Assembly (NCBI RefSeq): GCF_016888125.1
Contig: NZ_JACSWA010000575.1
Location: forward strand, 1-64,000
DNA from: Spirulina sp. CCY15215
GTDB taxonomy: Bacteria > Cyanobacteriota > Cyanobacteriia > Cyanobacteriales > Spirulinaceae
Length of the DNA stretch: 64,000 nucleotides
Direction: 5' to 3'
Shown: positions 46,815 through 56,029 of the stretch, piece by piece
How the letters are laid out: every line of letters begins with the position of its first letter
How positions within the stretch are numbered: the stretch's first letter is position 1
Made by a program: the position numbers and the translations under genes
Notes under the pieces: model-generated
What the model was told of the DNA's origin: nothing
What the model saw: the letters and a program-made list of their open reading frames with translations, nothing else
Database searches by the model: none

Positions 46815-47732
46815 TCAAAACTCCCATTCGCGCAAAACATCTGCCAGAATATCATTCAATTTTTCAATCGTTTCTGGGCGAAGTTTTTCCAAATACTGCC
46901 CGGTTTTTCCCGATCGCTTATGAGTCATTTTTTCTCGTATTTGGACTGGACTGGCTTCCTGCATTAATATTCTAATCTCTTTTTCTGAAGGACTCAAAGC
47001 ACAAAAATCAGAGATTTTTTTGATAAATTCCGCAGTATCATTAATAAATAGAGCATATTGCAAATAGAGATAATCATCTGCGGTATCTCGTAGCTTTTGA
47101 TAGTTTTGATAAAAAGGAACAATCCATTCTTCTGCTTGCTCTAAAACATAAGCATCAATTTCTTGTTCTTGTATTTGCGCTCTTTGTTGCAGAAAAACAT
47201 CGCGATCGCCACTTCTCAAGGGTTTTGTATGAGTAAAAGCAAAAGAATAATAAGCAGAGACTAAAACATCCCTCGGATCTCTTAAAAAGAAAATATGTTT
47301 AAATTTATTTCGACCAGGAAAATCTAAATACTCCCTTTGGGGTCCATAAATTTTACCATTGAGAGAATATAAATCGCTATAAGCCCTCTCTAAAAACAAT
47401 TCATAAGGACTTTCAATATTCTTAAAGCGATCGCCAGCCCCCCAAATTGTCCCCGCATAATCGACTAACTCATATTCAGCATTTTTAGAGATGATTTCAA
47501 ACAATCTCTGCACAAAAGTAGAAGCACACTTATGGGTAGTATAAAATATAATCGATCGCGGTCGCTCTAAATTACGGGAAGCTATCTTAAGTCTACTCTG
47601 CAATTTACGAGAGTAGAACATGAGTTTGATTTTATGACTTATCTTTTTTAGCATTACCATTAATACATTTAAAATTAGATTTAAAATTTCTCTAAAGATT
47701 AATCGGCGATCAATAAATCTACTGCCCTGCAA
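46815..47732 (-). CDS. PAPS-dependent sulfotransferase domain protein
   Basis: 305 residues. The 5'-phosphosulfate loop is seen in RSIIFYTTHKCASTFVQRLF (about 58-77), with a Cys where many enzymes have Gly, and the 3'-phosphate loop in KHIFFLRDPRDVLVSAYYSF. The family moves sulfate from PAPS to a carbohydrate or other hydroxyl. The polysaccharide genes from 49 kb on are candidates for its substrate, as is a glycolipid. The ORF has an Arg/Lys-rich N-terminus of about 50 residues, and internal Met residues near 22 and 37 are possible starts. Confidence 0.8.
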   Translation of the reverse strand: MQGSRFIDRRLIFREILNLILNVLMVMLKKISHKIKLMFYSRKLQSRLKIASRNLERPRSIIFYTTHKCASTFVQRLFEIISKNAEYELVDYAGTIWGAGDRFKNIESPYELFLERAYSDLYSLNGKIYGPQREYLDFPGRNKFKHIFFLRDPRDVLVSAYYSFAFTHTKPLRSGDRDVFLQQRAQIQEQEIDAYVLEQAEEWIVPFYQNYQKLRDTADDYLYLQYALFINDTAEFIKKISDFCALSPSEKEIRILMQEASPVQIREKMTHKRSGKTGQYLEKLRPETIEKLNDILADVLREWEF

Positions 47733-47887
47733 CTGAGAGAAAGTGAATCATAAAAATACGTTTCTGTCAACATTTCTGCTAATATTGCCGTTGATCTGAC
47801 CCTTAATTTAAAAACATCTACCCAGAGAAAATACAACAGATTTGCAGGGACGAGCCAGAACAGAATTACAATTTATGCAGTATTGTC

Positions 47888-48454
47888 ATGATAGATTTTG
47901 CGATCGCAATGTGTTTGGGAATTGCATTCAGTGCAGCTTGTGGGTTTCGGATTTTTGTTCCCCCTTTAGTGATGAGCATTGCCTCCTTATCAGGAAATTT
48001 GACCCTCGCCCCTGGTTTTGCTTGGATCGGGACTTACCCCGCCCTGATTTGTTTTGCGATCGCCGCCCTCCTCGAAGTATCAGCTTATTATTTACCCGTG
48101 GTGGATAATTTTTTAGATACCCTAGAAATTCCCGCCGCGATCGCCTTGGGTACCGCGATCGCCGCCGCCAATTTAGGAGAAGTCGATCCCCTATTACGTT
48201 GGAGTTTAGCGGCGATCACCGGAGGAGGAACTGCTGGGGCGATCGAGAGTTTTACCAGCGTAACGCGATTAGACTCCACCACCAACACAGGAGGGCTGGG
48301 AAACGGCATCCTAGCAACCCTTGAAGTTCTCAGTGCAATCACCCTATCCATTCTAGCCTTGCTTCTCCCCCTATTTGCCGGTGTTGTTGTTTTACTGGTT
48401 TTAAGTCTTGTCTTCAGACAGGGAAGAAAGCCGCAACGCAAATATCGAATCTAA
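47888..48454 (+). CDS. DUF4126 membrane protein
   Basis: 188 residues, almost wholly hydrophobic, with about five membrane segments. It has the DUF4126 pattern: ACGFRIFVPPLVMSIASLSG, AALLEVSAYYLPVVDNFLDT and GGTAGAIESFTSVTRLDSTT with TNTGGLGN. Function is unknown for the family. ATG at 47888 begins the first helix. It is divergent from the sulfotransferase gene. Confidence 0.85.
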   Translation: MIDFAIAMCLGIAFSAACGFRIFVPPLVMSIASLSGNLTLAPGFAWIGTYPALICFAIAALLEVSAYYLPVVDNFLDTLEIPAAIALGTAIAAANLGEVDPLLRWSLAAITGGGTAGAIESFTSVTRLDSTTNTGGLGNGILATLEVLSAITLSILALLLPLFAGVVVLLVLSLVFRQGRKPQRKYRI

Positions 48455-48498
48455 AATCTTGGATACTTTTTAATTTTATTGTCCTTATTTTATTGTCC

Positions 48499-48768
48499 TT
48501 ATTGTCCTTCTCGCAAAATATCCAAGATTAGCTGAGAAAAATTCTCATCTCTCAAACGTTCGGCAGCATCTTCCAGTAACATCAATTTAGAACCGCGATC
48601 GCCCTGTAATGCCGAGGCAGGAATTAGCAAAGAAATATGGGCGAGTAACTGCTTGAGATCTGCCCGAATGCGCCTTTGCTTGGCTTCAAGAATAGCAGCC
48701 GCCCGACGCACTGAACGTTCTCGACGGAATTCTAACGTTAACTCATCTTGTTCGGAATATTCGTACAT
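48499..48768 (-). CDS. Small helical hypothetical protein
   Basis: 89 residues, highly charged and helical (FRRERSVRRAAAILEAKQRR, then EDAAERLRDENFSQLILDIL). No known domain is recognised. The stop is followed by short direct repeats (TTATTGTCCTTA, three times in 48475-48512). A ribosome-binding site is not obvious (GGGGAATAGCA before ATG). The protein-like composition argues that it is real. Confidence 0.55.
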   Translation of the reverse strand: MYEYSEQDELTLEFRRERSVRRAAAILEAKQRRIRADLKQLLAHISLLIPASALQGDRGSKLMLLEDAAERLRDENFSQLILDILREGQ

Positions 48769-49016
48769 TGCTATTCCCCAAAAATAGTGACAAAAATAAA
48801 TGGCGATCGTGCTGACTCAATGTTTATGATTCTAGCAGTTACAGTTTATTTAATCACGATTTCAGGAGGCAAACACTTTAAAAGTTAAAGAACGTTAAAT
48901 ATATCAAGATCAAACAATATTACGACAAGAAAATTAACAAAAATAAGAGTATTTAATTTTTTTGTATGTAGAAACTTATATTATTTGGCGATCGCCAAAC
49001 CGAAAAAGAAGATTCC

Positions 49017-50375
49017 ATGAAAGAACTACTCCTCGATCCTCTCATTTTACCCCTAATCCTTGGCATGGGTTTGATTTATTTAGCGATCGCCTTTAACTAT
49101 TTAGGAACTTACCTAAAATATGCGATTATCTATGAGAAATTCTGTCTTGGTCTTTTCTTAATTACTATTTCTGGTGCAACAGGAGCAACTATTTCTCCTT
49201 TGACCAAATTGCATCCTCGAGTTCTATCTAATCTGGCAGTTACTCCACCAACAATTATTGCCCAAGTTGTAATATATGGAATCGCAATCCTCCTATTAAT
49301 CCCTCTATTACGTTATACTTTAAAAGATTTTGTCGGTATATTTGGTATTCTCATTACGCGAAATCCTTTTCTCTATTTATTTCTCTTATTAATATTACTC
49401 TCTGCCTCATGGTCTAATAATTTTGTACTCACATTAAAAGCAAGTTTTGCTATTCTAGAAACTACCACTTTTGCGATTTATACTGGCAAGCGCTTCACTT
49501 GGCAAGAATTATATCCTCTGCTTTTATGGATTCATTGTATATTAGTATTTCTCGCATTTTTTTACGGTTTTGTTAAACCTTCCGTTGGTGTTTCAGATGG
49601 CGCATGGGTTGGTATTAGCGGGCATAAAAATCAATTTTGTTTTCTGATGGCACTCAGTGCTAGTCTTTGGTTTATTCAATCTCTTTATAATCCTAAGCAA
49701 CGCCTATTTTGTGTTCTTATTTTTTTAATGGCTTTGTTTGCTTTAAATCAAGGGGGAAGCGGTGCAGGAAAAGTCACAGTTTTTTGCTTAATTTCTCTTT
49801 GGTTTTATTTGGGATTTGTGAAAACATTGCCCATTCAATGGGCTGTCACCTCTGTTATTCTCTTTATGATTTTAAGTATTGCTTTGACAATTTTAGTAAC
49901 AGAAAATCTCGAATTTATTGTAGTCGATACCCTCAATAAAGACTTGACTCTTACCGGGAGAACTGACTTTTGGCCTCTCATTATTGATAAAATTAACGGG
50001 CGGCCAATTTTAGGCTATGGAATTGATGGATTTTGGCAACCTTGGGAAGGTGCAAATAATCCGGCGGCAGATATTATTGTCCAAAAAACTCAATTTTCTC
50101 CCCCCCACTCCCATAATGGATTCATGGATTTAGCCCTAGATTTAGGCTATTTAGGGTTATCCTTTTTTATTGCTGCATTTATTGCTAGTATTGTTAAAGC
50201 AGTCATCTACTTAAGCAAAGCTCCTATGCCTTATGGTGGCTTACCCATCCTACTTTTAACCTATACTCTCGTTACCAATTTAACAGAAACAGGTTTACTC
50301 GGTGTTACCAGTATCTTTTTTTGGTATATTGCTTTGACAACTCGAGTTAGTATTGATATTAGTCAGCAAACATAA
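49017..50375 (+). CDS. O-antigen ligase/Wzy-like membrane protein
   Basis: 452 residues with about ten to twelve membrane helices. The large periplasmic loop carries the O-antigen ligase motif TGRTDFWPLIIDKINGRPIL followed by GYGIDGFW, and after it SPPHSHNGFMDLALDLGYLG with the conserved His residues. Such proteins ligate or polymerise undecaprenyl-linked glycans at the outer face of the inner membrane. A flippase gene follows 43 bp downstream and a glycosyltransferase further on, so this is a polysaccharide export/assembly cluster. Confidence 0.88.
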   Translation: MKELLLDPLILPLILGMGLIYLAIAFNYLGTYLKYAIIYEKFCLGLFLITISGATGATISPLTKLHPRVLSNLAVTPPTIIAQVVIYGIAILLLIPLLRYTLKDFVGIFGILITRNPFLYLFLLLILLSASWSNNFVLTLKASFAILETTTFAIYTGKRFTWQELYPLLLWIHCILVFLAFFYGFVKPSVGVSDGAWVGISGHKNQFCFLMALSASLWFIQSLYNPKQRLFCVLIFLMALFALNQGGSGAGKVTVFCLISLWFYLGFVKTLPIQWAVTSVILFMILSIALTILVTENLEFIVVDTLNKDLTLTGRTDFWPLIIDKINGRPILGYGIDGFWQPWEGANNPAADIIVQKTQFSPPHSHNGFMDLALDLGYLGLSFFIAAFIASIVKAVIYLSKAPMPYGGLPILLLTYTLVTNLTETGLLGVTSIFFWYIALTTRVSIDISQQT

Positions 50376-50418
50376 TTTTACGGCAAGATTAAACTTTTAA
50401 TAATTAAGAAAAAACTAA

Positions 50419-51720
50419 ATGTTAGAAAAAATAAGTCCGAATTTACGAAAAATTATTGGTAACACAACTTGGTTATTTGGGGAGAAAATTTTACAGCTTT
50501 TTCTCGGGCTTTTTGTAGGAGTTTGGGTTGCACGTTATTTGGGACCGGAGAGATTTGGTTTATACAATTATGTCGTTGCTATTGTCTTGCTTTTTAGTGT
50601 TGTTGCCAAATTAGGGTTAGAACAAATTATTGTCCGCGATATTTCTCGCGATATTTCTCAGAAAGATAAAACATTAGGAACAGGTTGTATTTTAAGATTT
50701 GTTGCAAGTTTACTGGCAACAATTGGTGTTATTATCTTCGCCTTAATTTCCGAACCAAACGATCCCAATATTCTTCTTTTTGTGGGTATTTTTGCTATTG
50801 GGAACAGTTTCAGTCGTTCGATGGAAGTAATTGACTATTGGTTTCAATCTCAAGTCCAATCTAAATATGTTGTTGTTGCAAAAAACATTGTTTATATTAT
50901 CATTAACGTTGCCAAAATTATCGCCATTCAATTACAGGCACCTTTATTAGTATTTATTGTCATTCTTTCCATCGAACAAGTTTTAACAGCAATTGGCTTG
51001 GCTGTTGTTTATCAATTCAGTGGTAGTTTAATTAAAGCCTGGCGATTTAGCCGCGATCGCGCCCTTTCTTTATTGCAAGATAGCTGGCCTTTGATCTTAG
51101 CCAATATTGTCACCGTGATTTACATGAGAATCGATCAAGTCATGTTAGCACAAATGGTGAGTACAGAATCAGTAGGAATTTATTCAGCCGCCGTAAAAAT
51201 TTCTGAGATGTGGTATTTTGTTCCTATTTCAATTATTAATTCAGTTTATCCTTCTGTTGTTCAAGGGAAAGAACTCGGCGATCGCATTTACTATGGTCGA
51301 ATCCAGAAATTATTGAGTATTGTTACCATTATTGGCTATCTGGCAGCAATTCCGATAACTTTTTTAAGCCCTTATATTGTGAATCTAATTTATGGAGTAC
51401 AATATGCCGAAGCTGCTAATATTTTAACTATTCATATTTGGGCAGGTTTATTTATTGGTTTGGGTGTTGCGAGAACAACATGGTTAACCACAGAAAATTT
51501 AACCCAGTTTGCAGCAGCAACAACAGCTTTAGGCGCTGTTATTAATATTATTCTTAATACTTTATGGATTGACACTTATGGCGGTACAGGTGCAGCCGTT
51601 GCTACAGTAATCTCGCAAATTGTAGCCTCTTATTTATCTGGGTTATTTTTTAAACCGATCCGACCTATTTTCTGGCGACAAACAAAAGCTCTCTTTTTAA
51701 TGGGACTCTGGGAAAAATAA
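50419..51720 (+). CDS. Wzx-type polysaccharide flippase (MATE/MVF superfamily)
   Basis: 433 residues with about twelve membrane helices. The start NLRKIIGNTTWLFGEKILQL followed by FLGLFVGVWVARYLGPERFG is the classic first helix of Polysacc_synt proteins. It moves undecaprenyl-linked glycan units across the inner membrane, feeding the ligase/polymerase encoded just upstream. Length is normal and no defects are visible. Confidence 0.9.
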   Translation: MLEKISPNLRKIIGNTTWLFGEKILQLFLGLFVGVWVARYLGPERFGLYNYVVAIVLLFSVVAKLGLEQIIVRDISRDISQKDKTLGTGCILRFVASLLATIGVIIFALISEPNDPNILLFVGIFAIGNSFSRSMEVIDYWFQSQVQSKYVVVAKNIVYIIINVAKIIAIQLQAPLLVFIVILSIEQVLTAIGLAVVYQFSGSLIKAWRFSRDRALSLLQDSWPLILANIVTVIYMRIDQVMLAQMVSTESVGIYSAAVKISEMWYFVPISIINSVYPSVVQGKELGDRIYYGRIQKLLSIVTIIGYLAAIPITFLSPYIVNLIYGVQYAEAANILTIHIWAGLFIGLGVARTTWLTTENLTQFAAATTALGAVINIILNTLWIDTYGGTGAAVATVISQIVASYLSGLFFKPIRPIFWRQTKALFLMGLWEK

Positions 51721-51856
51721 AGCGATCGCCTTTATAAATATCCTATTTTGAGAGCTATTTATTTGCGAATTTTAGCAAGATCGGTTACTGTATAAATATT
51801 ATATCATTAACGCGATCGCGCTCTTTTATATTATTCAAATTACGGAGATTAAAGCA

Positions 51857-52813
51857 ATGAATAACGAGCAATTAAACTGGCAATTAACAACCCCTGTGGC
51901 TATGATTGTTTTTAATCGACCTCAGACCACAAAAAAAGTATTTGAAGCGATTCGTCAAGTCAAACCTCCCGTTCTTTTCCTAATTGCTGATGGACCTCGC
52001 CCAGATAAACCAGGAGAAGATAAAAAATGCGCTGCGGTGAGAGAAATTATCGAAAAAGTTGATTGGGACTGTCAAGTATACAAAAATTATTCTGATGTTA
52101 ACTTAGGCTGTGGTAAGCGTCCTTCTACGGGGATTGATTGGGTGTTTGATAGCGTAGAAGAAGCAATTATTATCGAAGATGATTGTTTACCCGATCCCAG
52201 CTTTTTTCGCTACTGCCAAGAGTTATTAGACTATTATAGAGATGACGAAAGAGTAATGACAATTTGCGGTTTAAACGTACAATTTGGAGAAAATCCGACA
52301 GATTATAGCTATTATTTTTCCCGCTACAATCATTGTTGGGGCTGGGCAAGTTGGCGACGTGCTTGGAAATACTTTGATTTTGATTTAAAGGTATGGCCAG
52401 AAATTAGAGAAAAGAACCTACTACAAGATATTTTACAAGATTCTCATGCGGTTAAATCATGGACACATACCTTTGATATTATTTCCGCAAACCAGTTAGA
52501 TTGTTGGGATTTTCAGTGGATTTTTGCCAATTGGGTTCACGGAGGTTTAGCCATAACACCCCGCGAAAATCTCATTAAATATATTGGTTATACAGAAGAT
52601 GCAACCCATACCACTAATGCGTTAAGTCAATACAATCAATTAGAAGTTAAAGCAATGGAATTTCCCTTAAAACACCCTCCTTTTATCATTCGTCACGATA
52701 AAGCCGATCGCTATACCGAATCGACTTATTTTGATTATCAGCCTAACCTATACAAGCGCATCAATCGTAAAGTTCGCAAAATATTAGGGTTAAAATTGTC
52801 ACAAAGCTGGTAA
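51857..52813 (+). CDS. GT-A glycosyltransferase of the HlpA-like/GT2 type
   Basis: 318 residues. PVAMIVFNRPQTTKKVFEAI opens a GT-A fold; FLIADGPRPDKPGE and EEAIIIEDDCLPDPSFFRYC carry the donor- and metal-binding acidic residues (EDD). The NHCWGWASWRRAWKYFDFDL block is typical of this family, often labelled hemolytic protein HlpA-like, which is really a glycosyltransferase group. It probably serves the same surface glycan as the two preceding genes. Confidence 0.85.
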   Translation: MNNEQLNWQLTTPVAMIVFNRPQTTKKVFEAIRQVKPPVLFLIADGPRPDKPGEDKKCAAVREIIEKVDWDCQVYKNYSDVNLGCGKRPSTGIDWVFDSVEEAIIIEDDCLPDPSFFRYCQELLDYYRDDERVMTICGLNVQFGENPTDYSYYFSRYNHCWGWASWRRAWKYFDFDLKVWPEIREKNLLQDILQDSHAVKSWTHTFDIISANQLDCWDFQWIFANWVHGGLAITPRENLIKYIGYTEDATHTTNALSQYNQLEVKAMEFPLKHPPFIIRHDKADRYTESTYFDYQPNLYKRINRKVRKILGLKLSQSW

Positions 52814-52848
52814 GATTAAGATAAAAATTCAAACACTGAACTTAGACG

Positions 52849-53637
52849 ATGAAATCTTTATCAATTGCTTTGTTTTTAGCTCCAATTATAGCTTGGATGG
52901 CGGTTCCAGCCGAAGCTGCTATTCGCACGGAGATCGTTGAATATCGCCAAGATAACGTGCTTCTAGAAGGCTATTTAGCCTATGATGATGAAGTTAAAGA
53001 ACAGCGCCCGGGTGTTCTTGTAGTTCACCAGTGGAAGGGTTTAGGAGATTACGAAAAACGTCGGGCGAGAGAATTGGCAGAATTGGGTTATGTTGCCTTT
53101 GCTGCCGATATTTATGGTAAAGGTGTACGCCCTCAAACTCAGGAAGAAGCCAGAACTCAAGCTACACTTTATCGTTCTAACCGCGAACTGTTACGCGATC
53201 GCGCCAATGCGGGTTTAAAAGTTCTGCAAAGTCACGAACTCACCACCCCTGGAAAAATAGCGGCGATCGGCTATTGTTTTGGCGGAGGGACAGTTTTAGA
53301 ACTTGCCAGGAGTGGTGTTTCTCTGGCTGGAGTTGTTAGTTTTCACGGCAATTTAGACACGCCAAATCTTGAGGATGCTAACAATATTCGCGGGGGAGTT
53401 TTAGTGTTGCATGGTGCCGATGACCCTTTTGTTCCTCCCGAACAAGTGCAGACCTTTGCTGAAGAAATGCGATCGGCTAATGTTGATTGGCAATTGGTCA
53501 TGTATGGGGGTGCTGTTCACAGTTTTACCGACTCTAATGCAGGGAACGATCCCTCTAAAGGATCGGCTTATCAAAAAGAAGCAGATCGGCGTTCTTGGGC
53601 TGCAATGAAACAGTTTTTTAGTGAAATTTTCAAGTAG
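52849..53637 (+). CDS. Secreted dienelactone hydrolase family protein
   Basis: 262 residues with a signal peptide (about 1-23, ending PAEAA). Alpha/beta-hydrolase: the nucleophile elbow is GYCFGG with Cys, the acid is in LVLHGADDPFVPPEQV, and the His in YGGAVHSFTDSN. This Cys-Asp-His triad is that of dienelactone hydrolases. Such periplasmic members are widespread and their natural substrates are unknown. It follows the glycosyltransferase by 35 bp and may share its transcript. Confidence 0.87.
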   Translation: MKSLSIALFLAPIIAWMAVPAEAAIRTEIVEYRQDNVLLEGYLAYDDEVKEQRPGVLVVHQWKGLGDYEKRRARELAELGYVAFAADIYGKGVRPQTQEEARTQATLYRSNRELLRDRANAGLKVLQSHELTTPGKIAAIGYCFGGGTVLELARSGVSLAGVVSFHGNLDTPNLEDANNIRGGVLVLHGADDPFVPPEQVQTFAEEMRSANVDWQLVMYGGAVHSFTDSNAGNDPSKGSAYQKEADRRSWAAMKQFFSEIFK

Positions 53638-53694
53638 TTATTAGTTGTTTTTGAATGCAATTTTTAGCGAATACTTGATAACAGAATTAATGAG

Positions 53695-54651
53695 ATGAGA
53701 CTTAGAGGTATTGGTAAAATACTACTGGCAGTTCTATTGACTGTATTGATGATAGAAATAGGACTGCGCTTTTTTTTAGGTTTGGGTAAACCTGCTTTGG
53801 TACAAGCTGATATTGAAATGGGTTATCGTTTTCAGCCCAATCAAAAAACGCGGCGTTTTGGCAATTGGATAGAATATAATCAATATTCTCAACGTTCTGA
53901 ACCTATCGAAATTGAAAAAAAAGCAGGTGTATTACGAGTTTTAATGTTAGGTGATTCGGTATTAAATGGGGGCAACCGTACCGATCAAATGGAAACAATT
54001 TCCGAACAATTGGAAATACAATTAAAAGAGAAGGGAAAAGAAACAGAGGTTCTCAATGCGTCGGCAAATTCTTGGGGAATTGGTAATCAATTAGGCTATT
54101 TGCAGAAATTTGGGACATTTAATGCTGATGCCATTATTCTCCAAATTGGCACTCACGATTTGCTACAACCGACCAGTCAAGGAAAGAATTTATATCCAAT
54201 AGAATATCCTAGTTCTGCGATCGCCGAATTATTTCAACGTTATCTCATTCCTCGTATCTCCTATTTTATGCGAGGAAAAGTAACATTGGCTAATGAGAAC
54301 TTAGATTTACAATTTAAGGACAATTTACAATCTTTGCAGGCGATCGCCGCTTTAACTCAAGAAAACAATATTCCCCTTGTTGTGGTTTATACTCCCAGTC
54401 GCGAAGATGTGTTACCCATTCCTAACGATCCTGCTTACAAATCTCAATTTTTCCAAGTTCTGCAAGAGTCCAAAATTGCCGCGATCGACATTCACAATGC
54501 TTGGTCGAAACTTCCTCCAGAAATGGTAAAATCCTATTTCGTTGATTGGGCGCATTTAACACCAGAAGGTCAGCGATCGGTGGCTGAATTGGTTTTTAAA
54601 AACTTGGGTGGGTTAGGCGATCGCACTGTTGGACACTACATGAATTTTTAA
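53695..54651 (+). CDS. SGNH/GDSL hydrolase, membrane-anchored
   Basis: 318 residues. An N-terminal membrane helix (about 7-26) is followed by a periplasmic SGNH fold, with block I VLMLGDSVLNGG (Ser nucleophile), block III IILQIGTHDLLQPT, where the usual Asn is Thr-His, and block V VDWAHLTPEGQRSVAE with the Asp-x-x-His pair. Such enzymes deacetylate or esterify surface glycans, which would fit the polysaccharide genes upstream. It ends one base from the convergent xisI gene. Confidence 0.82.
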   Translation: MRLRGIGKILLAVLLTVLMIEIGLRFFLGLGKPALVQADIEMGYRFQPNQKTRRFGNWIEYNQYSQRSEPIEIEKKAGVLRVLMLGDSVLNGGNRTDQMETISEQLEIQLKEKGKETEVLNASANSWGIGNQLGYLQKFGTFNADAIILQIGTHDLLQPTSQGKNLYPIEYPSSAIAELFQRYLIPRISYFMRGKVTLANENLDLQFKDNLQSLQAIAALTQENNIPLVVVYTPSREDVLPIPNDPAYKSQFFQVLQESKIAAIDIHNAWSKLPPEMVKSYFVDWAHLTPEGQRSVAELVFKNLGGLGDRTVGHYMNF

Positions 54652-54807
54652 ATCATGTTTTTGTCGCGATCGCATCTCGAAAATTGGGATGGCGAAAGGC
54701 GGGAACAAAAGCCGATTCTGGAATCCCTTGTTCCATTAAATCTTCGGCTATATCTTCAGTACCATTCCATTCAACATGAATTTTACCATCAATAATTCGC
54801 AGATGAA
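54652..54807 (-). repeat. 156-bp near-identical repeat, copy in xisI-B
   Basis: Matches 55084-55239 at all but two positions by my count. It encodes the shared C-terminal 50 residues of two otherwise diverged XisI proteins. Confidence 0.9.
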
Positions 54808-54982
54808 AAAAGATACTGTGAAGACGTTGGTAGCCATTCCAACCGACATTCATCAGAAGATAATTATCGGTTTCTTCATTGCAAATCGCGATGGTTTCGC
54901 CGCGATCGTTTGATTTTGACCATTCGAGATGCTTGGCAAAAACCGTGCGAATGGCGATGCGATATTGTTCTAGTCGATCCAT
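54653..54982 (-). CDS. xisI: XisI-like protein (copy B)
   Basis: 109 residues, the usual XisI length. It starts MDRLEQYRIAIRTVFAKHLE, has the TDNYLLMNVGWNGYQRLHSI core, and ends AFVPAFRHPNFRDAIATKT. XisI was named for excision of the fdxN element in heterocystous cyanobacteria, but xisH-xisI pairs are common where no such element exists. The start overlaps the end of an xisH remnant by 13 bases, as in the intact pair at 56222. The C-terminal half is nearly identical to copy A while the N-terminal half is diverged. Confidence 0.85.
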   Translation of the reverse strand: MDRLEQYRIAIRTVFAKHLEWSKSNDRGETIAICNEETDNYLLMNVGWNGYQRLHSIFFHLRIIDGKIHVEWNGTEDIAEDLMEQGIPESAFVPAFRHPNFRDAIATKT

Positions 54983-55086
54983 TGTTCAATTTCCTCCGTA
55001 TCGAGACTAAAAACCAAAATATTGATGCTCAATTCAGCAATATAATCAGAAATTTCAGGTTCGCAAAAGAGAGATTTGTAGGTATC
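54970..55086 (-). pseudogene. xisH: C-terminal remnant of xisH (copy B)
   Basis: 38 in-frame codons with no start: DTYKSLFCEPEISDYIAEL then SINILVFSLDTEEIEQWID-stop. This is the end of an XisH protein. The nuclease-like first 95 residues are gone. The break coincides with the edge of the 156-bp repeat at 55084. Confidence 0.75.
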
Positions 55087-55239
55087 ATGTTTTTGTCGCG
55101 ATCGCATCTCGAAAATTGGGATGGCGAAAGGCGGGAACAAAAGCAGATTCAGGAATCCCTTGTTCCATTAAATCTTCGGCTATATCTTCAGTACCATTCC
55201 ATTCAACATGAATTTTACCATCAATAATTCGCAGATGAA
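55084..55239 (-). repeat. 156-bp near-identical repeat, copy in xisI-A
   Basis: See 54652-54807; the offset is 432 bp. Its left edge is the break point of the xisH-B remnant. Confidence 0.9.
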
Positions 55240-55441
55240 CGATAATACTATGAATGCGTTGATATTCATTCCAACCTAGAGTAACAAGTAAATAATTATC
55301 GGTTTGAGGGTCACAAATTGCGATCGCTTCAGCCGGAATGTCGCGATCGCTAGGACGATCTTCCCTAACTTTGCGAGAGAGTTGGGCGTGTTCGTTGAGA
55401 ACTTGTTGAATTGCATTACGATATTGTTTTAATCGATCCAT
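55085..55441 (-). CDS. xisI: XisI-like protein (copy A)
   Basis: 118 residues: MDRLKQYRNAIQQVLNEHAQ, then a charged insert, and ICDPQTDNYLLVTLGWNEYQ. From LRIIDGKIHVEWNGTEDIAE on it is identical to copy B. The start overlaps xisH-A by 13 bases. The frame is intact although xisH-A is broken. The identical tail beside a diverged head points to gene conversion or a recent recombination between the two xisI genes. Confidence 0.85.
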   Translation of the reverse strand: MDRLKQYRNAIQQVLNEHAQLSRKVREDRPSDRDIPAEAIAICDPQTDNYLLVTLGWNEYQRIHSIIVHLRIIDGKIHVEWNGTEDIAEDLMEQGIPESAFVPAFRHPNFRDAIATKT

Positions 55442-55887
55442 TGTTCGATAACCTCCGTGTCAGGATTAAACACAATGAGATGAATAGATTCATCTTCAAT
55501 TACATTTTGCACGATCGCTTTTTGAAAGAGTTCTTGATATACTTTTAAAGGAACTGCGAGGTACGGCTGACGAGTAGAACCGCTACGACGTAAAATAGAG
55601 CGATATAAATATAGTAAAAATAGCGAGCAAGATGCTCGCACTACCCCCATTATGGTTTATTGTAGTGGGAGCGTCTCGCTCCCTAGCTCTAATTATTCGG
55701 AAGCTCTAATTATTCGGAGCAATGTTGTAAATTTGCAACTTTGAGATGCACCCGATTTTTCTGCTCCAAGATCGGGATAAACTCGCAATTCAAGATCGCC
55801 TAAAATGAGCGGATCGTGGGTAATTGTCCAACCTTCTTTGATAAGAGCATTTCTAACAGTTTCATGGTAGAGGTCTCGGCGAGGCAT
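55429..55887 (-). pseudogene. xisH: xisH (copy A) with its core replaced by a REP composite
   Basis: The N-terminus MPRRDLYHETVRNALIKEGW followed by TITHDPLILGDLELRVYPDL GAEKSG (to about 55750) and the C-terminus YLAVPLKVYQELFQKAIVQN to IEQWID (55429-55590) both match XisH. The middle 45-50 residues, which in the intact gene contain the ExK motif of the PD-(D/E)XK-like core, are missing. In their place lie about 160 bp of palindromes and short repeats with stops. The protein cannot fold as XisH. Confidence 0.8.
55600..55755 (-). repeat. Composite REP/inverse-REP element (BIME-like), copy 2, inside xisH
   Basis: On the minus strand it starts GGTGCATCTCAAAG, has two 17-bp tandem units (TCCGAATAATTAGAGCT), then GGGAGCG-AGA-CGCTCCC with ACTAC, then GTAGT with GCGAGCA-TCT-TGCTCGC. 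The order and flank equal those of the element at 6766-6890. Confidence 0.75.
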
Positions 55888-55973
55888 GACAACTGAATGG
55901 TGACGATATCTTTAATTTACTGTAAACTAACATTATCATCCCACATCAGTCATAAATCCTCTCCCGTCTAACA

Positions 55974-56029
55974 ATGTCGTCTCAATACCTCAATCCCAAT
56001 TGTCTCCAAATTAACCCCGATCGCGTTGA
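55974..56029 (+). pseudogene. Start of a lost zinc-ribbon Ser/Thr kinase gene
   Basis: ATG at 55974 gives MSSQYLNPNCLQINPDRVE, homologous to MSQCLNPDCLQTNSKNAQ of the kinase at 57055. The 55 bases before it also resemble the leader of that gene (GTAAACTA..TTAT..CACAT..AATCCTC). A GTAG-footed palindrome begins right after the last codon, and nothing of the kinase remains beyond it. Confidence 0.65.
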
